Source: Brachionus manjavacas
Lineage: Eukaryota; Rotifera; Eurotatoria; Ploima; Brachionidae
Assembly (NCBI GenBank): GCA_019054805.1
Contig: JAHQIY010000014.1
Span: forward strand, 2,108,001 to 2,172,000
Direction of reading: 5' to 3'
Length of the DNA stretch: 64,000 nucleotides
This document shows, one piece after another, positions 45,066 through 56,397 of this stretch. The stretch's first letter is position 1. Each line of letters opens with the position of its first letter. The notes beneath the pieces are model-generated. The model had not been told where the DNA came from and searched no databases. It saw only the letters and a list, made by a program, of their open reading frames with translations. Both the position numbers and the translations under genes were made by a program.

Positions 45066-46167
45066 ACCCTTCCCCCCTTTGAAAAAATACGACTAACTCA
45101 AAATAAAACGACCAACCATATAACTAAATATTAAAACTAATAAAGAACTTTAGCTATATGAAGATGATCCACAGCTTGACAATGTTTGATGTTGCAAAAC
45201 ACCTCGTTTGCTCTTAAACAATCTACTGCAAAATTGACACTGTCTCTCATCATTCGCCTCATCATTTGCATCAGCCCATTCAGAATCTTCATTATTCGTT
45301 TCACCTACAACACCAAGTGCTTCGGTTTGAACTTCATGTTCAACTACTGCTGAGTTCAAATCACTTTCCGGCTCATTATGTTTCATTCTTGTCTTATGTT
45401 TCTTTAAACCATTCTTTGAGCCAAAACTCTTACTGCATATTCTACAACTAAAAATTTGATCGTTTAGATCTTCTAAAGCAAAGTCATAACCTTCTAAAGC
45501 TGACCATTCAAAATTTTGCTGATTCAAATAATTAAAATATAAAATTGATGTTGTATCAAACTCAATTAAATCTTCATGCTCCAATTTATTTGCTTTTACA
45601 TTGTTAACGGCAATGCTAGAACTAAAATTTATCGAATTGTCACTTGAATCAACTCTATGAATACCCGTTGATTGTATATTCACTCTTTGATTATATTTGA
45701 CTAGTCTATTATAATGAACATTTTGACATTTACCAGTCGATAATTCACATACTTTATAATTCACATCATTGAATAAACTTAGTATCCTAAACGGACCTAT
45801 AGCTCTGGTTATAAAAGCTTGTGACTCACCTGGCTTTACTCTGCTATTTGTCAACAAAACCAAATCACCCTCTTTAAACTTGACACCGTTCCTAACAAAC
45901 TTATCGTAATGGTTCTTTTGTCTAGCTTGGGCTTGTTCCAAATTGTTACGAACAATACCATTGATCGTTTTTAAATTATCTTTAAGATTTGATACATAAT
46001 GTTTGGGTTTTGACGTTTTGTTAATCACAACTGGGTTATCTAACACTACGTCTCCTAGCTTAACAGGTTTCCTACCAAATAGGACCTCATATGGTGAATA
46101 TTTAATAGAACTTTGTTTACTAGTATTATAAGCTGCAACAGACGCTTGTAAAAATTCGTCCCAATTA
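45066..46167 (-). mobile_element. Partial second copy of the same LTR element
   Basis: Matches the internal part of the full element next to its 3' LTR (39587-40688) and covers the integrase C-terminal region with the two zinc fingers. It is incomplete and joins directly to the second copy of the host flank at 46167/46168. It looks the same age as the full copy. Confidence 0.92.
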
Positions 46168-48152
46168 TATGCAGGTCAATTTTGAATAGATTCAGCTTGA
46201 TTTATTTATACCGATACATTTATCCATCAATAAATAATTTAAATAAATCTAATTAAAGTTTTTTTACAATTTCTTCATCTTGATTAAAAACTTTCAAATC
46301 CTTTTCTTAACTGACTATTTGTTGATTTATGCAAATAATTGACTTCGTAATGAAAATTTATTCCCGAAACTGGCAAAATTTTTAAATTTTCAAGAATAAT
46401 GAAGAGCTTTGTGATCAAGAGATCAATGTTGATGCTTACAGCATTTAAGCATTTAATATTTAACACTGTGAATTAAAAATTTACTGATTTTATTTAAAAA
46501 AATTAAACTGGAATATTTCAAACTTTTACTTTTTAAAAAAAATTTTTTTTATTTGTAATTATATTTTTATAACCAATTAAATAAAGGAAGTGATAATCAG
46601 TCTTTTCATGACTTTCAGGGGACTAGTCTGTTTATTTATTATCAAACTGAATTTAAATTGATCTATTTTTATCGATAAAATTATCCATCAATAAATAATT
46701 TAAATATATCTTTTTTAAGTTTTTTAATAATTTCTTCATCTTGACTAAAAACTTTAATATCCTTTTCGGAACTCACTTTTTATTGATTTATGCGAAAAAT
46801 TGACAACCAGAAGCAGACAAAGATTTTGTAAATTTCATATAGACACGATTAATTCAGGTTTGATGCTTTATTTAGAAAAAACATTTCCACAAATTCTATT
46901 CTAAATAGGCGTTTTTATGATTAATTCTGCATCTCTTTTTCTTCTTTATTCCAGGTATACCCAAGCTCCCTAAGTATATCTTCGTACTCTAATCCTTTTA
47001 ATTCTATTACCATCTTAGTCACCCTTTTCTGGATTCCCTCCACCTTATTAATTTCACTTCTAGTCATAGAATTCCATACCGCCGAAGCGAATTCTAAATG
47101 TTCTGCCGAAAGCTGGGTACAGCTTATTAAACAATCCTATATTAAAAAATTTGAACATTTTCCTTTTTCTACCTAAGACATTGCTTTAGATAGTGCCGCT
47201 TCTACTTGTTAACTTTGCTTTCTATCACTTGAAACCATAATACCTAGATCTTTCTCAACCTCCGATTCCTGCAACCATTATTTTTCTTCTCCATGTTGAA
47301 TGTAATATTTTTTTCTTTGGTTCTTCTTCCCGCAATGCATGATTTTCCATTTCTTAAAGTTTAAGGACATTGACCACTTCTTGCATCAATTATTTATTTC
47401 ATTTATATCTGCTTGTAATTCTGATTGTGACATTTAATTCCCCTCTGAAATCACCTTACTATCATCAGTGTACATCTACATTATGTTATTTATTTTGTCT
47501 GGCAAGTCATTGTTGTATATCACGAAATTTAAGGGACCTAATACTGATCCTTGAGACACACTACTTGTTATATTTTTCCACCTTGACTCTGACGTGCCCA
47601 TAACCACCTTTTGCCTTCTATATATTGATATATTAAAAAAATTTAAAATTAAACGAATGAAAACGAAAAAAATTATTTGATTTTTATGTTTAGATTAAAA
47701 AAAATCGTTTTTAAATACCAAATATTTTTTGTTTGTTTGTTTGATTATCTAGATAATTTCATAATGATAAGGAAACAAAACAAAATATTACCAAGAATTT
47801 TAATAATGGTCAATTAAAAAGCAGAGAAAATATTTGAAACTAATAAGTTAGCACAGTCTTTAATATGTTAGAAAAACAAAATGTCAGATATAAAGAACAA
47901 CACAAAAACATGAGCCAAATCACTAGTGAATTAAAAATAATCAATCACGTTTTTTTTAAAATTATATATATTAATTATTAATTTAAGTTAAGAGTTTAAA
48001 TAAGAATATTTAAATATTAATTAGAAAAGCCTAATTCCATTTTCAATGTTAATTTTTTAAAAGTTGGATTCTTTAAAAATGAAACTATTAATGTACGAAA
48101 AAAAATTTAAATTAAGGAAATTTTTTCATATACATGCATTTATTTAATTATG
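46167..48152. repeat. Duplicated flank, copy 2
   Basis: Copy of 37250-39234 at an offset of 8,917-8,918, including only the last seven codons and 3' UTR of the channel gene and the LINE remnant (46918-47618, minus). At its right end host sequence continues (TATGG-TTTTTATTAATC) with no LTR, unlike copy 1. Confidence 0.95.
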
Positions 48153-51100
48153 GTTTTTATTAATCAATATAAAAACCTTTTATTTTTACTATTTAGTTAA
48201 TTTTTGTCAATAGTTGCTAATTAAATTTATCATTTTATGAAAACAGCAAGCAAAAAATTAAAATCAAAATTAAAATCATATTTGGGTTGAAGAGTACTTT
48301 CTTTAATAAAAAAATAAGCATGATATGATGATGCATTATACAAGAAAGAAATTTTAAATTTAGTTACACGATATTTTACAAGTTGTGTAACAATTTAAAG
48401 TTGTATTTAAAATTGACTGTCGTAGGATAATTTCCGCAAAGCATAAATTATTTTTGACGTATATAAGAAAATGTAAGGTAACTTGATGTTGACATGAACC
48501 AGTCGTCTAATCTTTAAAGCTTCTTATTTGCTTATAAAAATTCTAAAAAAACTTTTAAAACTAATAAATTTTTAATTTTATTTTCTTAATAAAAAGCAAA
48601 TTGTTGTTAAAAATTAATCGCTTGAATTTATTTAAATACTTAAGCTTTTGTACATTTATGCCATTTTGATTTTTGGAACCAAAATTGGTCTAATTTTATG
48701 AAAATGTGGCACAAGCCGCTTTCAATGAGCTACTTGTTTCGTTTTAATTTCATTTTTATTTTTTATTTAATGAATGATAAAGTTTGGCATAAAAATTATT
48801 TAAGCGCGAAGTAGCATCAAGAGGGTCTACTTGACCAACATACTATCAAAACTTTTCAGCAAACCTATTTTTCATCCCAGCATACTTTACTTATTTGCAC
48901 AATTTTTGCTGAAAAACATACCTGCCTTTTTAAAACAATCAAAAAATTGTTTAGCATACTGAATTTTTTAAATAAATAAAAAATTTACATAAAAATAAAT
49001 AAAATTTAAGTCAATCTAAGTAAATGCTTGAAAAACGAGAGAAGATGACCACCAAGCTCGGGTTTGTTCACAAAACTATTAGACTCTTGTAATTATCTTA
49101 TTAACAACAAATTTCTTCCACACATTTTAGATTAAAAAAATATTTATTACGAGTTTAAGATAGATTTTAATCTCGTCTCTAGCTTTAAAACTTATTATCT
49201 TGTTTAAAAAAGTTCCATTTCGAATGCTTGTTTGCTCTTGCTGCCGGGAGATGATTCAAGTGAAAGTTTGTGAAGTCTTTCTGAATAAATAGAATTAGTA
49301 TGTTGGGAAGAATAATGGGTATGCTGAAAAGTTTTATCGGTATGCTAAAACTACAATTCCGCATCAAGACCAGACCAAATTCATAATCTTATGTTAAGAA
49401 TTCTAGTTCAAAATGCATCAAAAATAAGTTTGTCAATTAGTTAGGATGATGCCAATCGACCTGGTTCAATGAATGACAAGGTGATTGATCTTAAAATCTT
49501 TTCAGTTTTTTTAATTTCAATTGTATTTTACTTCATTTTAATTTACTTAATTTTTTTTTATTTTAACAATTAATTTTTATTTTTTTAAATTCAAAAATTA
49601 TCACATTTACCATGAGCATAAGAAAAGTGTTTTTTCTAATTTTCAGTTATGGACCTAAATTTAATTACCTTGAGAAGAAGCAATCCTCACCTGATAAGTT
49701 ATCTATATTTTAATTTGTTCTCAATGATTTTTATTACTAATTTTTATCCTATCTAAAACAGACGTAAAATAGATCTTTGTTTAAAATTTTTAGTTTCAAG
49801 GTTATTGTTTTTATTTTTTAAAAGATTACTAATAATACTAGATAAAAATAATTTTGGTTACTTAAAACAAAAAAGTTAGATCATTTTTTTCAATTTTAAA
49901 AATTAAAATAAATTGATTAAAATAAATAAAATGAATAATTATTTTAAAATTTTCGAAGACATTCATTGAACTCAATTTTTGGTTCATTTTTGGAAAAAAA
50001 ATTGTGTTTAATTTCATGAGAATATGTCTTATTAGAAAAATAATTAAATTTTGCTTATTAAAATATTTTCTGGGTTTATTTGGGTTAATATTTTAGTTGC
50101 AAAATAAAAAGGGTCTTGTGTTAGCTTTGATATCTTTTTTTTGTGCAGAAATTATTTTTCTAGCAAGTACCTAAAGCGCATTGAGTTAAGAATCCCACAA
50201 AACTAAAAACCAAAAAATATGTTAGTAATGATTGAAAATATTCAATATAAAGGAGATCTTAATTAGTAAAGAGACATGTCAAAAAAACCCGATTGTTCAA
50301 AATAATTTTCCCTGATTTTTTAAAAATAAAATACATTAAATAACCATAGCTTTATTTTAATTAATAAAATCAATCGAGGCATTAAAAATGAAAACTGCTA
50401 ATAATTCAAAAATAAATGTGACAATCTAATCAACGTGCTCTACGCTGAATTTAATGTTAGATAAATAACGTTTCTTTTTTATGTCACGAAACTCACAATT
50501 CACAGACAATAGAATGATAAATTTTTTCTTATTTTTTGATAAATTTTTCCATCTTAAAAAATAACTGATAGTAATGTTTTTAGAATTTATCCAAAATTTT
50601 AATTTAATGCAAGCCAACAGAATTAAAAAAATAGTATTTTAATGAAAATGTAAAAACTAAAGCTATTATTAATTAAATTAATTTTAAGGTAATATTTGGT
50701 TAATTATTGATTCAGTCATCAATTAATATAAGTAAGTGGCTTTTAAGAAGATACCATATTTTTAAAAATAAATTATGGTCTCCAATATTTCTAATTAAGC
50801 TAAGATATAATCTTTTTTTAATAATAAGTCCAAGTCTCATTTTCGTCAAATTGCAATATGATTATTTTGAATTTAGTATTCTTTTCTTGGCGGTATTATC
50901 AAAATTACAACTGACGCTTTTTTGAATCTAATAAAAATTCCTTGATATTTTATATAAATCTTTAGGATAACTAAAAATATTATTTTAATAAGCTTAAAGT
51001 CTTATTTAGGTTACAAAACTAATTTTTATATTTATTTAATTAAAACAGAATTTCAGACACTAAGATACTTATTGTTCATTATTCAATAATTATTAGCTAA

Positions 51101-52316
51101 AAGAAGTTCTAAAAAGAATCAGAAGCAAATTTCAACATTTTTTTCACGAAAAAGGGACAATAAGACGGATTTTTTTTTATTGAATTTTTTTTAATACTTT
51201 TGATTATTTTTGCCAAGCTTATGCATGGTAAATCTATGAATAAAGTTTTAACAAAAGTATTTCACTTATCTATTAATAATATTTTCCGAACCAAAAAGAA
51301 ATTTGAACTACAAACAACTGTTCTCTTGGGTCATTTTCAGACAGTCAAAATTTTTAAAACCATCTCAAAGATTTAGTTTGAAGATCCATATTTTTTTTTT
51401 AATTTTTAAATGTTTTAAATAATTTAAAAAAATTTTTTAATGCAAAAATTTAATTAATTTTTTGTTTAGTAAAAATGTAAATTTTGAGCATATAGCAAAA
51501 TACTTTTAAAATTTAATTTTTTTTATTTCATTTCTATATTTATTATTAGAATTGTCGCTGTCTTGAATTAAGACAAAATGAAAGCTAGTTTTGAGTTTTG
51601 CGGTCCTTTATTTGAGCATTAAGATTAGTTCCCGTTTTTTATCATGAGTCATTTTAAAAGTTAATTATATACAATAAGGCATGATATTTCTCTGCTAGAT
51701 AATTTTTTCTTTTAATAAATATTTAATATCATTATGAATAAAATAGAATTGTATAAATAAAAAATTGACGTCTTGAAGGCGATGTTAATTTAAAAAATCA
51801 AAATTAAGAAAGAGATAAATTTTAATATGTTAAATTTTGTGGTCTCAACAAGCTTTAATTTTGAGACATATAATATTTCGCTCATTCCTGATTTAAAACA
51901 AAAAATTAAAATAAATGTGAAAAATTTTTTTCTAATAAATTTCCAGTATCAAAAAGAGTACGATCACGTTTAGTCAGCTTGCTCAGCAGAATTAACTCGA
52001 GTCGAAAGCAAGTCTGTTAATAAATAAATAAGAAGAGATAAAATCTATTTGAATATAGAATTTATAAAGGAAAAGCTCTCTTGAACAGCTACTTAATAAT
52101 TTTTTATTCTTTAAAAAAACTTTTTTGAAGTAACAATTTTCTGTCTAAATGTGAAGCGCTGAGCTCAATTTCAATCAAAAAATCGATTAAATACAAAAAA
52201 AAGAATTAAATTTTTAAAAATTTTATTAATACGGATATTTAGATGCATGTGGATTAGTCATTTGAATGCACAAATTTTTAATTTAGATGATACTTTAGTA
52301 ATTTTTTGGTGATAAA
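48153..52316. other. Intergenic, nothing identified
   Basis: About 4 kb of AT-rich DNA. I found no exon, repeat partner or RNA gene. The last few hundred bases are presumably the 5' region of the GPCR. Confidence 0.5.
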
Positions 52317-53855
52317 ATGATTGAGCAAAATTTTGGTTTGGTGAAAAACTTGACAAACAGTCCAACTGACGATGCTCTGTCCAGCAAAGGCTCGCTTATA
52401 ATAGGTCTTAGCGGTCTTTTAATGGTTTGTGTTGGCATCATAACCAATTCACTTAACTTGATAGTCTTGTCCAGAAAAACCATGAAATCCACCACCAACA
52501 AATACCTAAGCACGCTGGCTGTGTGCGATCTCTTTGTTTTGATATTTTCCCAGCTAAGCGTATCAAACAATTTCATCTATTATTTAAAAGATAGCAGTGA
52601 TTTCTATCTATCACTTATCATAAATGAATATTCTGGCCACAATAATTCCCAAATAGCCCAGTACTCGATACACGAGCAAATAATAAAAATTTACCACAAG
52701 TGGGCATTCTACATATATCCAAAAATATATCCCTACGTTTACCCGGTGGCGATCATGTTTCAGATATGCACTGTCCTTATTAATCTGGGCATGTCCACAG
52801 ATCGTTTTGTGGCCATTCATTTTCCGCTCAAGTCTCTGAATTTTTGTACCATAAAATGTGCCAAACGTGTCATCTTATACATTTTTATTTTCTCATTTCT
52901 CTACTCATTACCACGATTTTTCGAATACTATGTCCATGTCGATCAAGTGGCAATGAACAATGAGACCTATACAATTGTCCACAATGACTTCACCACAATG
53001 GGTCAATCATCTACTTTTCGCACCATCATCTACGTGTACATGTACATTCTATTCCAAAGTGTAGTCCCTCTCGTTCTGCTCTCATTCATCAATTTGGCCC
53101 TGCTGGTCAGCTTAAAAAAGTCCGGCAACAAACTACGCAAATTTAGTGTAGTCAGTGAAAACACTAAACTGAGTTCAATAAAATCAAGTAGCTTGAAATT
53201 TAGTGCCAGAGAAATTAACAAAAGAAAAGACATAACTTTGATGCTTGTTACTGTGGTGCTACTTTTTGTAGTGTTCCAGTCTCCGGCAGTAGTGTGCAAT
53301 TGTTTCTATGGATCGAACAATTATCGGCAAGAGTTCGCTGTGAAAGAGACCAATTCGTACCATACAGTGTGTCAAATAGGAAATGTTTTCATTCTGGCTG
53401 GAAGTTCGCTCAACTTTTTTACCTATTGTTGGTTTAATAGAAAATTCCGGGATGAGCTGATCACATGTCTTAGAAGGGTGTTATGTTTGAAAGCAAATAT
53501 TAAAGATACGCATCGTTTGTCAGCGACCACACAAAACTCGTTTCTGATCCAAACATCGAACCATTTTCGTAATTCGGTGCGGACTAATTCAAGTGCCAGA
53601 ATTAAGCTCAATGACGGAAGTGTTAAGAAATTTAAGTTCAAGTATATGGAAAGTTTGAAAGCAAAGTATATGAAGCAAAATTCTTGTCCTGAGCCAAATA
53701 TTAGTGATTTAGGGCACAAATCTAATTCCTTATTCAAACACTGGCGGACTGAGAATCGAACGTCCATCGATTCTTTCTATGTGAATAATTTTCACAACAA
53801 GAAAAGCAAAAAAAAATGGTTAAGAGAAAACAATTCAAATTTAGTTTATGTTTAA
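52317..53855 (+). CDS. Class A neuropeptide GPCR, FMRFamide-receptor-like
   Basis: Intronless 512-aa seven-helix receptor. TM1 ~26-51 with N44 (N1.50), TM2 ~62-83 with D71 (D2.50) in NKYLSTLAVCDLFVLIFS, a long ~50-residue first outer loop, then YPYVYPVAIMFQICTVLINL (TM3) ending TDRF (162-164 DRF for DRY). TM4 ~183-200, TM5 ~236-266, TM6 ~304-328 and TM7 ~351-372 with NFFTY in place of NPxxY. The YPYVYPVA entry to TM3 and the TM1-TM2 wording are typical of the invertebrate FMRFamide-receptor group. N-glycosylation sites: NLTN and NNET. A basic helix 8 (CWFNRKFRDELITCLRR) and a ~120-residue Ser/Asn/Lys-rich tail follow. ATG 52317 is the first in frame. Ligand inferred only as a peptide. Confidence 0.9.
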   Translation: MIEQNFGLVKNLTNSPTDDALSSKGSLIIGLSGLLMVCVGIITNSLNLIVLSRKTMKSTTNKYLSTLAVCDLFVLIFSQLSVSNNFIYYLKDSSDFYLSLIINEYSGHNNSQIAQYSIHEQIIKIYHKWAFYIYPKIYPYVYPVAIMFQICTVLINLGMSTDRFVAIHFPLKSLNFCTIKCAKRVILYIFIFSFLYSLPRFFEYYVHVDQVAMNNETYTIVHNDFTTMGQSSTFRTIIYVYMYILFQSVVPLVLLSFINLALLVSLKKSGNKLRKFSVVSENTKLSSIKSSSLKFSAREINKRKDITLMLVTVVLLFVVFQSPAVVCNCFYGSNNYRQEFAVKETNSYHTVCQIGNVFILAGSSLNFFTYCWFNRKFRDELITCLRRVLCLKANIKDTHRLSATTQNSFLIQTSNHFRNSVRTNSSARIKLNDGSVKKFKFKYMESLKAKYMKQNSCPEPNISDLGHKSNSLFKHWRTENRTSIDSFYVNNFHNKKSKKKWLRENNSNLVYV

Positions 53856-55664
53856 GATTAATTTGTGATTTTTTTTTAATAAAGAGAATAATACGGTGCT
53901 GTAAATGTTTGAGTTTTTATTAATAAAATTAAAAATTAACATTTTTTGTCTATTTTTAATTCATTTTTATCAATTACAAGTTTACCTAAAAAAAACTAAC
54001 TGAAAGGAAAGGCTTACCAAGGCCGCTTCGTCAATCCAAATTATATCTTTAATAAGTAATGGTAAAATAAAGTTACTTAACAGACTAAAATTTTCAAGAT
54101 TAAATTTCTAATTAATTATTTTCTAATTGGCCTTTCAATTAAAAAACTGCTTGGCTTAAATTTAGAAAAAAAATGAAAATTTAATTAATTTATTTAATGA
54201 TAAATCAGTCTTTAAGGAAAAGTAAAATTTTAAGGCAACTTGAAGTTCATGATCACATCATCAAAACTTGATAGATTAAAATCTGAATAAAATTTTTTTT
54301 TTAAATACTTTTTAATTAAACACAAAATGTATAATATCTTAATTTAAAAAAAAAAACGTTTTATTCCCAATTGATCTTGAATTGTTTTTTATAAAATATT
54401 TATTTGAAAATTTAAAATCCACATTAAAGCATCCAAATTATGGCTTTTATTAATTTAATATAAATATTAATTAAAATATATTCCAGCGAAACAAAGTTAT
54501 ATTTTGCATTGCGAAATTTCAAAATATTGATTGTGATTTTATTTACTTCAGATAAAAGTTCATTAAATTTTCTTCCTAATTAAAGATTAAAAAAATCATG
54601 TTTAATAAATTTTAAAAATTTAAATATATAAAAAATTGATAAAAAATACCTTTTTTTAAACCAAAAACTAAAAATTTTGATTTGAAATTTACATTTTATC
54701 ATTAACTTCAATTTTCAAAAATTTATAAATTAATATAAAGAATAAAGAGAAATAAAGGAAATGAATCTATTTTTTTACACAGTCAACTGAACATGATACA
54801 GTAGATCTCGCAAAAATGTAACGTTACCGTAAACGTTACCTTACCGTAAGCGAACCTTTAGCAGTTACCGTAAGCGTAAGCGTTACCTTCTCAAATTTTT
54901 ATTAAAAATCTCAAATTAAAAATTTTAAATGATTTTTTATTTTCAAATTAATTTTTGATTAATTTTTTGATTCTTTTTATCTTCAAAATTTTGAAATAAA
55001 TAAATTTATTTAATTATTTTATTTTAGCAATTTTTTCAATTTTTTTTTATTAAATAATTTAAGTTTGACAAGATTTAATTTTCTTTGAATAATGATTAAA
55101 ATCAAAAACTTTGTTAATTTCCACTTTTATGAGAACTTAAATAAAGTTTTTTTAAACCTTTTAAAATTCTTGAGAAATAAGTTTTTCAATCTAAATTTGT
55201 AAAACCAAGTAAAAAAAATGTGTATTATTTTAGTTTCTGACTCTATCAAAATGTGTCAAGAAAACTAAAGATTTAAAGATTATCGTTTATTTTTAAATGA
55301 ATTAATAAAGCATAATGAAGTTCAAAGCTTGAGGTTCTGAAAGTTCAATACTAACTATATTCATAATCATAATTTTTTCCCATTAACAATTTAATTTCAA
55401 TTTTTATGAACATTCTTTTTTTTACTTCTCCTGAAGGAGGTTAATTAATTTCAAAATAAAATAAATAATAAAACAAAATCATAAAAATTTTAGTTCAATT
55501 GTTAATAATGAACGGTTAAAAGACTTTTTTCTGTCAATTTTAATATTTTATTTGAGTCAAAATATTAGAGAAAATAAATTCAAAAATAAATAATTTTTGG
55601 TCCTAAAAAATAAATAAATATTAAATTTTTTACAATTGATCAAAGAAGGAAAAAATTAGATAAT
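53856..55664. other. Intergenic with a GTTACCGTAAGC repeat cluster
   Basis: AT-rich apart from 54818-54890, where GTTACCGTAA, GCGTAAGC and similar words repeat in both orientations. No gene seen. Confidence 0.5.
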
Positions 55665-56397
55665 TTAAAAAAGGGTGTCCAATTTAGATGAACTTGAGTT
55701 TCGACTTGATGAAGTACTTGAACATTCACCAGCTGAATCTATCAAGTGAATTAAAGATTGGTTCATGTGATTTGTTTGTGGCTTTTTGTGATGATGTCTC
55801 AATTTGTTATAAATTGACTGAAATAAATTTTGATTACATTTGGAATTTTTTTCTTGATTAATTTTTCTGTCTAATGAGTCCAATTTTTCAATTTGTTCAT
55901 TTAATATTATTTCATTTTGAAATATCTTTTCCAAGAAAACATTTTTTTTCATCTAAACCACCCATCATATCCATCATTAGTTCACTTGGCCACTTGTCGA
56001 CACCAGTTTCTTTTGGTCTTGAATCAAAATTTTGCTTTTGTGATTTTAATTTGGCAAAACATTTCTTGGCATTCAAAGCTTGTTTTGGTCTCATTAATTG
56101 ATCTCTCTTTCGAATGATAAAATAAACATCGGACTTCAACTCGGTTTGATTTGAAATCAGATTCAAAATGTTCTCATCTTTGCCAATCAATCTCTCAACA
56201 CCAAAAGCATTTTCATACAAACGATAAGTCTTCTTTAGTTCATTTATTCTCACATTTTTTGAAAACAATTTTTTGATCACTATTTCAATCAGTGAACTGT
56301 CGTTTAGATAGAAATTGTTCAATGTGAATCCATAATTTATTTGAAGCTTCTTGCTTCCCATTCTTACCGGAATGCAAACTTTGTTTATTTGGCTCAT
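55665..56397 (-). CDS. RASSF-like Ras-association domain protein, frame broken at an A8 run
   Basis: Read from 56397 leftwards. The first frame (161 codons) has an N-terminal ubiquitin-like Ras-association fold: MGSKKLQINYGFTLNNFYLN, KKTYRLYENAFGVERLI, LKSDVYFIIRKRDQ, then the N-type RASSF (RASSF7-10) style linker and WPSELMMDMMGGLDEKK. At the poly-A run (T8 on the plus strand, ~55942-55949) this frame soon ends, while the neighbouring frame continues in register as NVFLEKIFQNEIILNEQIEK, LDSLDRKIN (coiled coil) and a His/Ser-rich tail to 55665. One extra A in the run would explain both, giving ~244 aa otherwise. Either an assembly error in a homopolymer or a real frameshift. Role inferred from family: Ras-like GTPase binding, signalling scaffold. 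Confidence 0.75.
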
